From contig CAIYYI010000034.1 of the NCBI GenBank assembly GCA_903930345.1, positions 1 to 38,537 on the forward strand: DNA of 38,537 nt, in the 5' to 3' direction. The stretch's first letter is position 1, and each line of letters opens with the position of its first letter. Of this stretch, positions 25,034 to 34,688 are shown piece by piece. The translations under genes and the position numbers were made by a program. Below the pieces are notes generated by a model. The model ran no database searches. It saw only the letters and a program-made list of their open reading frames with translations, and was not told where the DNA came from. Source of the stretch: an uncultured Verrucomicrobiota bacterium (GTDB lineage: Bacteria > Verrucomicrobiota > Verrucomicrobiia > Limisphaerales > CAIYYI01).

Positions 25034-26872
25034 ATGGCGAAGTATTGCATCGGCATTGATCTGGGCACCACGAATTCGGCGGTGTCATTTTTTGAGCTGG
25101 CGGCGGAACAAGGCCGGGGCCGGGAGCAGGCGATGCTCGCGCTGCCGCAGGTCACCGCCCCCGGCACGGAGGAGCAGCGCTTCCTGCTGCCCTCGTTCCT
25201 CTACCTGGCCAGCCCTCAGGAGTTCACGGCGGGCAGCCTGGCCCTGCCGTGGGAAACTGATCCGGCCGGCGAGGTCATTGGTGAATTTGCCCGCAGTCAC
25301 GGGGCCAAGGTGCCCACGCGGCTGGTGTCCTCCGCCAAGAGCTGGCTCTGCCATCCCGGCGTGGATCGCCAGGCCCCCATCCTGCCCTGGCAGGCCCCGG
25401 CCGAGGTTGCCCGCGTCTCCCCTCTGGAAGTCTCCGCCCGTTTGCTGCGTCACCTGCGCGCCGCGTGGGAGCACGCCCACCCCGACGCCCCGGTCGCGCA
25501 GCAGGAGGTCGTGCTGACGGTGCCCGCCTCCTTCGATGCCGCCGCGCGCGAGTTGACCCTCAGGGCCGCGCAGCAGGCCGGGTTCCCGCAAATCACCCTG
25601 CTGGAGGAGCCGCAGGCCGCCTTTTACGCCTGGTGCGAGGCGATGGGTGAACAGTTTCGCAAACAGGTGAAACCCGGTGAGGTGATCCTGGTGGTGGACG
25701 TGGGCGGCGGCACCTGCGATTTCTCCCTGATCACCGTCACCGACCAGGGCGGCGATGTGCAATTGACCCGCGTGGCGGTGGGCGACCACATCCTGCTGGG
25801 CGGCGACAACATGGATCTCACGCTGGCCCACACCGTGAATCAGCGCCTCGCCGCGCAGGGCAAAAAACTGGACGCCTGGCAGTTCACCGCCCTCATCCAT
25901 GCCTGCCGCTCTGCCAAGGAGCAGCTTTTCGCCAATCCGCAGCTCCCGCAGGCGGCGCTCGCCATTCCGGGCCGCGGCTCCTCCCTGCTGGGCGGCATCA
26001 TCCGCGCCGAACTGACCCGCGAGGAGCTGACGCGGGTGCTGACCGACGGCTTTTTCCCGCAGGTGCCGGTGACCGAGCTGCCGCAGACCGCCCGCCGCAC
26101 CGGCCTGACCCAGATGGCGCTGCCGTACGCGCAGGACGCCGGAGTCACGCGCCACCTGGCGGCGTTTCTGACCCGCCAGGCGCAGGCCCTAGCCGGGCAG
26201 CCGTACGCCCCCATCCAGGCGGGCGGGGGAACGTTTGTGCAACCCACCGCCATCCTGTTCAACGGCGGCGTGTTCAAGGCCGGCCTGCTCAAGCAGCGCG
26301 TGCTGGAGGTTCTCAACCAATGGCTGGCCGCCGAGGCCGCCCCGCCGGTCAAGGAGCTGGAAGGCGCGGAGCTGGACCTGGCCGTGGCGCGCGGCGCGGC
26401 CTACTATGGCTGGGTGCGCCAGGGCCATGGGCTGAGGATTCGCGGCGGCACCGCCCGCGCCTATTATGTGGGAGTGGAGACCGCCATGCCGGCCGTGCCC
26501 GGTTTTGAGCCGCCCATCAAGGCGCTCTGCGTGGCCCCTTTTGGCATGGAGGAAGGCACCCGGGCCACCATCCCGCCCCAGGAGTTCGGCCTGGTCGTGG
26601 GCGAGCCCACCCGGTTCCGGTTTTTTGCCAGCTCGGTGCGCCGCAACGACCACGTGGGCGACCAACTGGAGGATGCCGTCTCCCATGAGGAATTGGAGGA
26701 GGTGGCCCCCATCGAAACCACTCTGCCCGCCGAGGCCCGCCGTGCCGGGCAGCTCATCCCGGTGAACCTGCAGGCTGTGGTGACCGAAATCGGCACCCTG
26801 GAATTGCACTGCCTGGAGCAGGATGGCTCCGGGCGCTGGAAACTGGAGCTGAACGTGCGCCTGCGGGACTGA
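25034..26872 (+). CDS. Hsp70-family ATPase (non-DnaK type)
   Basis: 612 residues. AGGAG at 25023-25027 sets ATG 25034. Actin-fold ATPase motifs are phosphate-1 GIDLGTTNSAV, phosphate-2 VVDVGGGTCDFSLI at about 218-231, and adenosine motif FNGGVFKAG. A family-specific insertion ASAKSWLCHPGVDR-like (here SSAKSWLCHPGVDR) with a following LPW repeats in the neighbour gene. The C-terminal part is a short beta-rich domain without the helical lid or EEVD-type end of DnaK, and no grpE or dnaJ is nearby. It is likely a specialised chaperone-like ATPase of unknown client. It is 23 bp ahead of its longer paralogue. Confidence 0.88.
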   Translation: MAKYCIGIDLGTTNSAVSFFELAAEQGRGREQAMLALPQVTAPGTEEQRFLLPSFLYLASPQEFTAGSLALPWETDPAGEVIGEFARSHGAKVPTRLVSSAKSWLCHPGVDRQAPILPWQAPAEVARVSPLEVSARLLRHLRAAWEHAHPDAPVAQQEVVLTVPASFDAAARELTLRAAQQAGFPQITLLEEPQAAFYAWCEAMGEQFRKQVKPGEVILVVDVGGGTCDFSLITVTDQGGDVQLTRVAVGDHILLGGDNMDLTLAHTVNQRLAAQGKKLDAWQFTALIHACRSAKEQLFANPQLPQAALAIPGRGSSLLGGIIRAELTREELTRVLTDGFFPQVPVTELPQTARRTGLTQMALPYAQDAGVTRHLAAFLTRQAQALAGQPYAPIQAGGGTFVQPTAILFNGGVFKAGLLKQRVLEVLNQWLAAEAAPPVKELEGAELDLAVARGAAYYGWVRQGHGLRIRGGTARAYYVGVETAMPAVPGFEPPIKALCVAPFGMEEGTRATIPPQEFGLVVGEPTRFRFFASSVRRNDHVGDQLEDAVSHEELEEVAPIETTLPAEARRAGQLIPVNLQAVVTEIGTLELHCLEQDGSGRWKLELNVRLRD

Positions 26873-26895
26873 GGCCGCACCGCAACCCCTCTGGC

Positions 26896-29703
26896 ATGAG
26901 CACCCCGCTGATTATCGGCATTGATCTCGGCACCACGCATTGTGCCCTGGCCCACGCCGACCCGGCACAGGGGCCGGACGCCGTCGTGCGGGATTTTTCC
27001 GTGATCCAGGCGGTTCGCGCGGGTGAGGCAGCCCGGCGCGAATTGCTTCCCTCGTGTCATTACCTGCCGGGCGAGCACGAGCTGGCTGGTGGCTCCGTGG
27101 CGCTGCCGTGGGATGCCACCCCCTCCCTGGTCACGGGCGAATTCGCCCGCTGGCAGGGGGCGCGGGTGCCCGGCCGGCTGGTGGCCTCGGCCAAAAGCTG
27201 GCTCTGCCACCCCGGCGTGGACCGCACGGCCGCCATCCTGCCCTGGGGTGCCCCGCCGGACGTGCGCAAGATTTCCCCGGTCGCCGCCTCCGCCGAATTG
27301 CTGCGGCATCTGGCCGCCGCCTGGGACCATGAGCATCCCGGCCAGCCCCTGGCGGCGCAGGAGGTGGTGATCACCGTGCCCGCCTCCTTTGACGAGGCCG
27401 CCCGTGCCCTCACCGTCACCGCCGCCCAGTTGGCGGGTTTGAAAAAATTCACGCTGGTGGAGGAGCCGCAGGCCGCCTTCTACGATTTTCTGGCCCAGCA
27501 CCGCCATGAGCTGGGCCGGATCCTGGCGGACTGCCGCCTGGTGCTGGTGGTGGATGTGGGCGGCGGCACGACGGATTTCACCCTCATCCAGGTGGGGCCG
27601 GATCCCGCCGGACCCGTATTGCGCCGCATCGCCGTGGGCGACCACCTGATGCTGGGCGGCGACAACATGGACACCGCCCTGGCCCGCCATGTGGAGGAGC
27701 AATTCCTGGCGGGCGGCCGCAGGCTGAGCGCCATCCAATGGACGCAACTGGTGCAGGCCACGCGCGGCGCCAAGGAGGCGCTGCTGGGAACCGCCCCGCC
27801 CGAGCATCACCATCTCTCCGTGGTGGCTGAAGGCAGCCGGTTGCTCGGCGGCACGCTTTCCGCCCGGCTGCCCCGCGCGGAGGTGGAGCGGCTGATTGTG
27901 GACGGTTTTTTCCCTTGCACCCCGGCCGGCGAAACCCCGCGCCGGTCCGTGCGGGTGGCGCTGCAGGAGCTGGGCCTGCCCTACGCGCAGGATCCCGCCA
28001 TCACGCGGCACCTGGCGGCCTTCCTGCGCCAGCATGCGGCGGCGGGCTGGGCCGCGCGCGGCGAACCGGCGGCCGATCACCCGGGAGTCCTGCCCCGGCC
28101 TGACGCCATTCTGCTCAACGGTGGCGTGTTCAACTCGCCACAACTGGCCGCGCGTCTGGTGGAGGCGGTCTCCGCCTGGTGGCCGGACGCCCCCCCCATA
28201 TCGCTGCTTCCGCACACCTCGCTGGAACGCGCGGTGGCCCGGGGGGCAGCCTATTACGGGCTGGCCCGCCACGGCCTGGCGCAAAAAATCGGCGGCGGCT
28301 CCGCCCATGCGCTCTACCTGGGGTTGGCGGGCTCGCGCAAGGATGAGACCCCCGGCGCCGTCTGCGTGGTGTCGCGCGGCCAGGAGGAAGGCACGCTGGT
28401 CAGACTCACCCACCGCAGCTTTCACCTCACCCTGGGTCGGCCCGTGCAGTTTCCGCTGCTCTCCACGGCCGCCGACCGGCCGGACCGCCCGGGCGACCTG
28501 GTGCCCATCACCGATGAGCTGACCTCATTGCCGCCCCTGCACACCCTCCTCAAGAGCGCGGGCGCGGCCGCCGCCGGAGTTCCGGTCCACTTGGAATCCA
28601 CCCTCACCGAATTGGGCACGTTGGAACTGTGCTGCGTGGCCGATCACACCGGTGAACGCTGGCGATTGGAGTTTGACCTGCGCGCCAGCCAGGCCGGAGC
28701 CGCCCATCCCCGCGCCGCCGGACCGGTGCCGATCACGGAATCCATGCCCGCGCGGTTCCCCGAGGCCCGCGCCGCCATTGACGCGGTCTTTGGTCCCAAA
28801 GGCTCCCCCCAGGATGCCCGGGCGGCCAAGCATCTGGGGCATCACTTGGAGAAAATCCTTGGCCCGCGCGAGCAATGGCGGGTGCCGTTGTTGCGCGAAC
28901 TGTGGGGCGCGCTCTTTGCCGGGGCGGGACGCCGCCGCCGCACCGCCGATCACGAGCGCGTGTTCTATCAACTGGCCGGCTATTGCCTGCGTCCCGGCTT
29001 CGGGTATCCGCTGGATGAATGGCGGGCGGAGCAGACCTTCAAGCTCTTCAGCGAGGGCGTCCACTTTCACCAGGGCGCACCGGTGTGGAACGAGTTTTGG
29101 ATCTTGTGGCGGCGGGTGGCGGGCGGCCTGGAGGAGTCCCGGCAACGGCAGATCTGGGAGGGATTGCGACCGCACCTGGCCCGTCGGGTGCCGCCCGAGC
29201 CTGCCAAAGAGATTCCCCGCCCCCGGGGCGTGCAACCGGAGGGCCTGGATGAAATGGTGCGCACCGCCGCCGCCCTGGAGCAGTTGGAGGTGTCCAGCAA
29301 GCTGGAGCTGGGCGGGTGGATCGCGGAGCGGCTGAGTCTGTCCGGTACCACCGGCAGTGTCTGGGCGTGGTCGCTGGGCCGGCTGGGCGCGCGCGCCCCG
29401 CTGTATGGCAGCAGCCACAAAACGGTTCCGCCGGAACCGGCCGGAGACTGGCTGAAGCTGCTGCTGGAAAACCTTCAACGCGTGGAGGGCACCCCCTTTG
29501 CCGCAGTGCAACTGGCCCGGCGCACCGGGGATCGCCTGCGCGATCTTCCGGAGGATTTGCGGGAACAAACCGTGCAGGCACTGGCGGCTGCCAGGGTGCC
29601 CGATCGCTGGCTGACCCTGGTCCGGGAAAGCACCACCCTGGAAGCCGAGGAGGAAGCCCGCGTCCTGGGCGACACTCTGCCACTGGGGCTGCACCTGCGA
29701 TAG
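26896..29703 (+). CDS. Long Hsp70-family protein with C-terminal DUF3731-like region
   Basis: 935 residues. Residues 1 to about 620 parallel the preceding gene: GIDLGTTHCAL, ASAKSWLCHPGVDRTAAILPW, VVDVGGGTTDFTLI and LLNGGVFNSPQ. The remaining 300 residues are a helical domain (from AIDAVFGPKGSPQDARAAKHLGHHLEKILGPREQWRVPLLR) matching the DUF3731 region known only behind such Hsp70s. It arose with its neighbour by tandem duplication, then domain gain or loss. The start ATG 26896 has no obvious ribosome site, so coupling to the upstream gene is possible. Function is unknown beyond an expected ATP-driven chaperone-like activity. Confidence 0.88.
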   Translation: MSTPLIIGIDLGTTHCALAHADPAQGPDAVVRDFSVIQAVRAGEAARRELLPSCHYLPGEHELAGGSVALPWDATPSLVTGEFARWQGARVPGRLVASAKSWLCHPGVDRTAAILPWGAPPDVRKISPVAASAELLRHLAAAWDHEHPGQPLAAQEVVITVPASFDEAARALTVTAAQLAGLKKFTLVEEPQAAFYDFLAQHRHELGRILADCRLVLVVDVGGGTTDFTLIQVGPDPAGPVLRRIAVGDHLMLGGDNMDTALARHVEEQFLAGGRRLSAIQWTQLVQATRGAKEALLGTAPPEHHHLSVVAEGSRLLGGTLSARLPRAEVERLIVDGFFPCTPAGETPRRSVRVALQELGLPYAQDPAITRHLAAFLRQHAAAGWAARGEPAADHPGVLPRPDAILLNGGVFNSPQLAARLVEAVSAWWPDAPPISLLPHTSLERAVARGAAYYGLARHGLAQKIGGGSAHALYLGLAGSRKDETPGAVCVVSRGQEEGTLVRLTHRSFHLTLGRPVQFPLLSTAADRPDRPGDLVPITDELTSLPPLHTLLKSAGAAAAGVPVHLESTLTELGTLELCCVADHTGERWRLEFDLRASQAGAAHPRAAGPVPITESMPARFPEARAAIDAVFGPKGSPQDARAAKHLGHHLEKILGPREQWRVPLLRELWGALFAGAGRRRRTADHERVFYQLAGYCLRPGFGYPLDEWRAEQTFKLFSEGVHFHQGAPVWNEFWILWRRVAGGLEESRQRQIWEGLRPHLARRVPPEPAKEIPRPRGVQPEGLDEMVRTAAALEQLEVSSKLELGGWIAERLSLSGTTGSVWAWSLGRLGARAPLYGSSHKTVPPEPAGDWLKLLLENLQRVEGTPFAAVQLARRTGDRLRDLPEDLREQTVQALAAARVPDRWLTLVRESTTLEAEEEARVLGDTLPLGLHLR

Positions 29704-29717
29704 ACAGCACCTCAGCT

Positions 29718-29738
29718 ACACCGTCCGCAGGTGTTTTT
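29718..29738 (+). terminator. Weak candidate terminator behind the Hsp70 genes
   Basis: ACACC (29718-29722) pairs with GGTGT (29730-29734) over a 7-base loop, with a T run to 29738. The stem is only 5 bp, so it is marginal. Confidence 0.35.
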
Positions 29739-29779
29739 GATCGCTTTCCCCCAAGTGCTCCCTTAGAACTTGTCCGCAC

Positions 29780-31588
29780 ATGATTGAGCCAGCCAAGCTT
29801 AGCGCCTCTTTGCTCATCACCGCCACCGTTCGTGCGGCGGCCATTTTCCTCGCGGCGCAGCTTATGGTCCATGCCTCCCTGCGCAGCCAGCATCCCGTGG
29901 TGTTTGGGCTGTTTAGCTGGGTCAAGTTTTTCGCCCTGCTCACCGGTGGCCTCAGCGTTGGCGGCCTTTGGTGGCAGGCAGGAAGACTGGGCCGGATGGC
30001 TGGTGCCGTGTGTGGGATGCCGGTCCTGCAAGCTTGGCGGCAGTGCGCGCGATCGTGGGTTGCAAAGGCCCTTTTGTCCGTGACTTCCAACGCCCTGTTA
30101 AACATCTGCCTGGGGCTTGCCCTGGTTTTAGGCATTCTGGCCCGTGTGGTGGGATTGGAAGCCCAGAGTTATTGGGTGGATGAACTCATCTCCGCTGTGT
30201 CAGCCAGTGCCTTCTCCAATTTCGATGGCTTATTCCGGCAGTTCGTCCTGACGGAACCGGCCATGCCCCCCTTGTTTCCGGTCCTGCATTGGATGTGGAT
30301 GAAAATGGTGGGCCATCACGAAACCGCCGCCCGCTCCCTGAGCATGCTCTTTTCTCTGGCCACGCTGGGTCTGGTGGCATTCCAAGCCCGCCGTGATTTC
30401 AATGCCAGCACCGCAAAACTGCTGTTGCTCATTTTTTCGCTTTCTGAAGCCGCCATTTTCTTTGCCCGCGAGGCGCGGTGCTACAGTCTGCTTCTGTTTT
30501 GGTGCGTGCTGGCCTGGTTCGGCTGGCTGCGGCTGTACCTGCAACCAGTCAGCGTCCGTCTCTGTCACCGCCTGGGGCTCTGCGTGGTCTGTGCCCTAGC
30601 CGCGCTCACCCATTATTTCGGCGCTCTCCTGACGGGGGCGTTTTATTTGAGCCTCATGTGGCAGGATCACCGATCATTACGAAAGACAATGGTCTGGGCC
30701 GGCTGGGCCACCCTGGCATTGCTCCCGGTGGTGGTTTGGGCCATTGCCCAGCAACAAATGGCCGGGACCAGCATGACGAGCGTCTCTCAGCCGTTTAAAA
30801 CCCCTTTTGTCCATTCAACCTGGAACTACATCCGCATGGTTTTTGGCGGCCATGATGCGGGCGTTTTCCTGCTTCTGATCTGGCCTTCCGCCCTGGCGGT
30901 CACCCTCACTAATGCAGAAAACAAACCGCAGCGGAACGCCCTTCATGGGGTGGCGTTTGTGCTTTGCATTGTCATGGGGGTTTTGTTTCTGGCCTCCTTT
31001 CGCCGGGAGGTCATCCAAGAGCGGTACCTGATTGTCATTTTGCCCGGGGTTTATCTGGCAGCCACCCTCCTTCTGACGCGCGTGCTGGCTCCTTCCTGGG
31101 CCGCAGTATGGCTGGTGCTGTTCATGGGGGGTGGGCTGGCTGCTCGGGCACCAGGATTTTGGTATCCCAGCAAGGAACAATGGCGCGAGGCGTCCACTCT
31201 GGCGCACAACCTCTCGTCCGATGTGACCGCCGTGGTGTTCGTCCGTGAAACAACAAGCCAGCATTCGGCAGGCGACCTCATCGCCTCCGATCCCGCATCC
31301 CAATCATGGGTGGACCAGCTTTGGCTGTACTATTTCCCACCCGCGAAGAAGAACGGGGTGCCTTATTGGTGGATCGCCAACAACCTTCCGAGCTACGAGG
31401 CACTGCAAGCCAGACGCCCCTGGTCTCCAGGGGCGCGCGTGCTGTTCGTGCGTGCTCATGGGTTGCCGGTGGATGCGCGCCTTATTGCAACTCTGCGACA
31501 GGAGGCAAGGTACGTGCACCAATACCCACTGATTGGGGCGGAAGTCATCAAGGTTCAGTACTCGGCCACTGCCGCGCCCACACGTTGA
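29780..31588 (+). CDS. Multi-TM GT-C glycosyltransferase (GT39/ArnT-like)
   Basis: 602 residues with about 11-13 hydrophobic helices. In the first periplasmic loop, after GLEAQSYW, the acidic pair D134-E135 matches the catalytic Asp-Glu of the PMT/ArnT-type superfamily. FFAREARCYSLLLFW corresponds to the family's Q-E-A-R-x-Y-x-L segment, followed by LTHYFG. A periplasmic C-terminal domain (about 460-602) has no clear catalytic motif. It would transfer a sugar from a polyprenyl-phosphate donor; acceptor unknown. Residues 1-95 are poorly typical and the true start could be further in. Base composition looks lower in GC than that of the neighbouring genes. There are no partner glycan genes beside it. 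Confidence 0.75.
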   Translation: MIEPAKLSASLLITATVRAAAIFLAAQLMVHASLRSQHPVVFGLFSWVKFFALLTGGLSVGGLWWQAGRLGRMAGAVCGMPVLQAWRQCARSWVAKALLSVTSNALLNICLGLALVLGILARVVGLEAQSYWVDELISAVSASAFSNFDGLFRQFVLTEPAMPPLFPVLHWMWMKMVGHHETAARSLSMLFSLATLGLVAFQARRDFNASTAKLLLLIFSLSEAAIFFAREARCYSLLLFWCVLAWFGWLRLYLQPVSVRLCHRLGLCVVCALAALTHYFGALLTGAFYLSLMWQDHRSLRKTMVWAGWATLALLPVVVWAIAQQQMAGTSMTSVSQPFKTPFVHSTWNYIRMVFGGHDAGVFLLLIWPSALAVTLTNAENKPQRNALHGVAFVLCIVMGVLFLASFRREVIQERYLIVILPGVYLAATLLLTRVLAPSWAAVWLVLFMGGGLAARAPGFWYPSKEQWREASTLAHNLSSDVTAVVFVRETTSQHSAGDLIASDPASQSWVDQLWLYYFPPAKKNGVPYWWIANNLPSYEALQARRPWSPGARVLFVRAHGLPVDARLIATLRQEARYVHQYPLIGAEVIKVQYSATAAPTR

Positions 31589-31636
31589 AACAGATATCTC
31601 GAAGAAGTTCAGCCGGTGAGTTTCCCGGGCGGGGTG

Positions 31637-33310
31637 CTACTTCCCGCCAGCGGGCGGGGTGAGCAGGTCGCCGAAGGCGCCGAGCAGGCCGTATTTCTTC
31701 TGCCAGGGGGTGTACATCAGGCCACGCGCCCCCGGGGTGGCGCGGGCCAGGTCCAGCCAGCCGCGCACGTCCTTCAGGTCGTCCGCATCGTAGTAGCAGG
31801 CGAGCAGCATGGGGAAGCCTTCCCCGGCGAAGAACCGCACGCTTTTCTCCCTCGGGCCGCCGCCCCAGATGGCCACCACGGTGTCCTTGGGCAGGTGTTT
31901 CCAGGAGCCGGTGTAATCCCCTTTCACCAGGTAATAATTCGGACGGGCGTTGTGGTTCGGATCAAACATGTCCGACCACACATAAATCCGCGCGCCCGGG
32001 CTGTGGCGCCGCAGGGTGGCGCTTTGGCGGGCCACGGTTTCGCCCATCAGGCGCGCCATGTCGCGCCCGGCGCAGGCCTGGCAGGTGCCGCCCATGCGCA
32101 CCTCGTCCAGGTTCAGCAGGATGCTGCGGGGCTTGAGGTGCTGCGCCAGCAGGAGGGCCTCGTGATCCTCTATGCCGGCCAGCTCGGGCTCCGCCATGCA
32201 GACGGTCACCTGGGAGTCATGGATGACCTGCGGATGATACCAGCTCACGCGCACCGTCTGGCCTTCGCGCAGACGGGTGCCGGGCGGCAGTTTCAGCACC
32301 GGGGCCGGGCGGTCCGTCCTCCACAGGGAAAAGTCTTTGTCCACCAGCGGGGCGTAGTCCCGCCCCTCCTCGTACCGGATGCCATCCTCCGCCTGCACGG
32401 TCACCGGGGTGCCCGGGCGGTGCAGCACATTGAGGGGGCCGATCTCCTCCACAGACCAGTCATCAATCCAAACGCGCCCCTGCCGGCCCTCCCACAGCCC
32501 CGCGTAAAGCCGCACTTTGGCATGGTCGCCGCTGTTGAAGATGAAGGTGAGCTGGCGCCAATCCATGGTGGCGGAGAGATCGAAAGTGCGCGGGGCCAGC
32601 TCCTGCCGGTCGGTCAGGCAGGTGACGCGAAAGGCGTTGAGGGGGGCGAGGCCTTCGGTTTTCACCCACAAACTGACGCGGTAACAGCGGTGCGGGATCA
32701 CCGTCACCTCCTGGGAGACACGCCCATGGCCGTGCGGATTGAGGCCGAAGTTCTCCATACGGATCGCCGCCCGGCCGGAGTGGAACATGTTGGTATCGAC
32801 AAAACTGATCTCCCCGGGTTGATCATGGAACCCGTAGCCCTTGAATCGCTGGCCGGTGTAAGTCTCAAACCCGCCGTTCACCAGCCGGGTGGTGGCATCC
32901 GGCACAAAGCGCGCCTCCGGCCCGCGCACCACAAAGGCGGCGTTGGAAACCGGCAGGCCTTCGGCCAGTTGCCGGTTGTGGGTCAGGTACCCGCCGCCGT
33001 AGCCGATGGAAAACAGGGAGGGGATCAGCTCCAGATGATTGCGCTCGCCGGCCTGTTTCACGGCCTCCAGGCGGCGGAAGAAATCGGGGGTCTTCTTGCA
33101 CAGGGAGTCCAGGCCGAAGGAGATCACCGCACCGTTCAAACCGTGCTTTCCGGCGGTCTCGAACATCCGGCTGATCTCCTCCACGTCGGCGTCCTGGTTC
33201 AGATTCCAGCCGAAGGTCCAGACCCAGCGGTCGGGCAGGGGGGCGGCGGGCAGGCAGACGGTCACCAGCCAGAGGCTGGCCAGGGTTCCCAGGCGAAAGT
33301 TGGTTTTCAT
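31637..33310 (-). CDS. Secreted protein, putative glycoside-hydrolase-like (unassigned)
   Basis: 557 residues. The signal peptide is MKTNFRLGTLASLWLVTVCLPAAP. The N-terminal part (PDRWVWTFGWNLNQDADVEEISRMFETAGKHGLNGAVISF) and later segments (HLELIPSLFSIGYGGG; SILLNLDEVRMGGTC; ARIYVWSDMFDPNHNA; VVAIWGGG) look like the strands of a TIM barrel. Between them, residues about 150-330 form a beta-rich, carbohydrate-binding-like insertion (VNGGFETYTGQ ... GRVWIDDWSVEEI). I do not recognise the family and no catalytic pair can be named with confidence. It overlaps the GH5-like gene by ATGA (33307-33310), so both are made together and may act on one polysaccharide. Confidence 0.7.
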   Translation of the reverse strand: MKTNFRLGTLASLWLVTVCLPAAPLPDRWVWTFGWNLNQDADVEEISRMFETAGKHGLNGAVISFGLDSLCKKTPDFFRRLEAVKQAGERNHLELIPSLFSIGYGGGYLTHNRQLAEGLPVSNAAFVVRGPEARFVPDATTRLVNGGFETYTGQRFKGYGFHDQPGEISFVDTNMFHSGRAAIRMENFGLNPHGHGRVSQEVTVIPHRCYRVSLWVKTEGLAPLNAFRVTCLTDRQELAPRTFDLSATMDWRQLTFIFNSGDHAKVRLYAGLWEGRQGRVWIDDWSVEEIGPLNVLHRPGTPVTVQAEDGIRYEEGRDYAPLVDKDFSLWRTDRPAPVLKLPPGTRLREGQTVRVSWYHPQVIHDSQVTVCMAEPELAGIEDHEALLLAQHLKPRSILLNLDEVRMGGTCQACAGRDMARLMGETVARQSATLRRHSPGARIYVWSDMFDPNHNARPNYYLVKGDYTGSWKHLPKDTVVAIWGGGPREKSVRFFAGEGFPMLLACYYDADDLKDVRGWLDLARATPGARGLMYTPWQKKYGLLGAFGDLLTPPAGGK

Positions 33311-34497
33311 GGGGTGGTTTTGGTTTGGAGCCGTTGGTTGGTTTGTCGCAGTCGTTCCAGCATCCAGGCGCGCGGATTGCGAAAGGTGACATTCCAGTCC
33401 TGGTCCTGGTTTTTGAAGTCGTACACCCACAGGGCGGCCAGGGGCACCCGCTCGCGTTCAATGGCCGCCAGCATTTCGTCCAGATGCCGGGTGGCGGTGT
33501 CCGTCGGCGTGCTGGCGCCCACCCCGAACTCGCCGATGAACAGCGGTCGGCGGGCCTGCCGGGCGATCTTCTGCGTGCGCGCGATCACGTCCGCCAGGGT
33601 GCCGGCCGCCGCCGGGTAATTCCCTTTCCGCTCGGGATAGAGATGGATGCAGAGGGTGTCCAACGGTGCCGGGTTGTCCCGCAGCAGCACCTCGGCGTAT
33701 TGCTCCAGCGTATCCTGTTTCCAGGAGTGTTCCCGGGTGTTGTGCCACGCGGTGGACCGGGGGATGGCGTTGCCGGAAACGATGATCCGGTGGGGATCGT
33801 GCTGCCGCACCACCGCCGCAAAGTCCGCCAGCAGGGAGGTCATCATGGCGCTGGTGAAATCATCCAGCTCCGTGCGGTTGGTGGCGGTTCCGAGCTTGGG
33901 CCACAAGGGCGGCCGGTGCTGGGCGGCGTTGGGCAGGTCCGCCGCCAGGTTGTACTCATTGCCCAGCTCCCAGCCCCAGATGGCGGGCGAGTTCCGGTAG
34001 CGGGTCACCATCTCCTTCGTGTACTGCCGGATGAAGGTGCGGCTGCGGCTTTGCGGGTTGCCGAGCTGGCCCACCGGTTCACCCATCAGATCGACCACCG
34101 TGGAGAGGTGCCAAAAGAGGGAGGGGATCAGCCCCACGCCGGAGGCTTCCGCCGTTTGCACCACTTCGTCCATCGTCTTGAACCAGATGGCCGGGTTGGT
34201 GCGGTACAGGGCGTTATCCACCGGCCAAAAACCGCAGGCCATGAAGCGGACAAAGGGGACTTTCGCCTGGCCCAGTTCCCGCAATCCCGCCAGGGAGGTG
34301 TCATCCGGGGGCTGCCTGAGCCGGCGGGAAAACAGATCGAAGTAATTGACGCCCACCCCCCGGAAGGGCCGGCCTTGCAGCAGAAGGGTATCCCCCTGCG
34401 CGCTCAGGCCCGTGGGTGGGGTATCCGCCGCCCGGGCCGGGTGGAAGCCAGGGCTGGCAAGGGCCAGGCCCAGGAGAAGCAATAGGGTTGGTTTCAT
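33307..34497 (-). CDS. Secreted GH5-like glycoside hydrolase (cellulase/mannanase clan A)
   Basis: 396 residues with a signal peptide (MKPTLLLLLGLALASPGFHPARA). TIM-barrel signatures are FRGVGVNYFDLFSR at strand 1, WGWELGNEYNLA with the acid/base Glu of the N-E pair (strand 4), LCIHLYPER near strand 6, RRPLFIGEFGVG with the nucleophile Glu (strand 7), and ALWVYDFKNQD at strand 8. Catalytic residues of clan GH-A are present, so it is probably active on a beta-linked polysaccharide such as a glucan or mannan. Start ATG 34497 is chosen for the signal peptide. It is translationally coupled to the next gene. Confidence 0.85.
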   Translation of the reverse strand: MKPTLLLLLGLALASPGFHPARAADTPPTGLSAQGDTLLLQGRPFRGVGVNYFDLFSRRLRQPPDDTSLAGLRELGQAKVPFVRFMACGFWPVDNALYRTNPAIWFKTMDEVVQTAEASGVGLIPSLFWHLSTVVDLMGEPVGQLGNPQSRSRTFIRQYTKEMVTRYRNSPAIWGWELGNEYNLAADLPNAAQHRPPLWPKLGTATNRTELDDFTSAMMTSLLADFAAVVRQHDPHRIIVSGNAIPRSTAWHNTREHSWKQDTLEQYAEVLLRDNPAPLDTLCIHLYPERKGNYPAAAGTLADVIARTQKIARQARRPLFIGEFGVGASTPTDTATRHLDEMLAAIERERVPLAALWVYDFKNQDQDWNVTFRNPRAWMLERLRQTNQRLQTKTTP

Positions 34498-34688
34498 GAC
34501 GGCTGCGCGCCAGTGTAGCAGCATGGACGCGGATATCGCACGAAAAATTCCTCGGCAATCATCACAAAAGGCTTGAACCGCAAGGGTCTTGGATTAGGCT
34601 CGGGCGGATAAGTCACTGTGCGAAGCCCCGATCAGGTTTTGCCTGGATATGCAGAAAACAGAAACTTAACACACACCAAAATTAGCCT

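Noticed and set aside
25034..26872. Calling the first Hsp70 gene dnaK
   Set aside because: It lacks the helical lid and the DnaK C-terminus, has its own family motifs, and is not near grpE or dnaJ.
26464..28425. A 653-codon open frame antisense to the Hsp70 genes
   Set aside because: It lies wholly opposite two strongly conserved ATPase genes; the translation is His/Gly/Arg-rich without domains. Such antisense frames are common in high-GC DNA.
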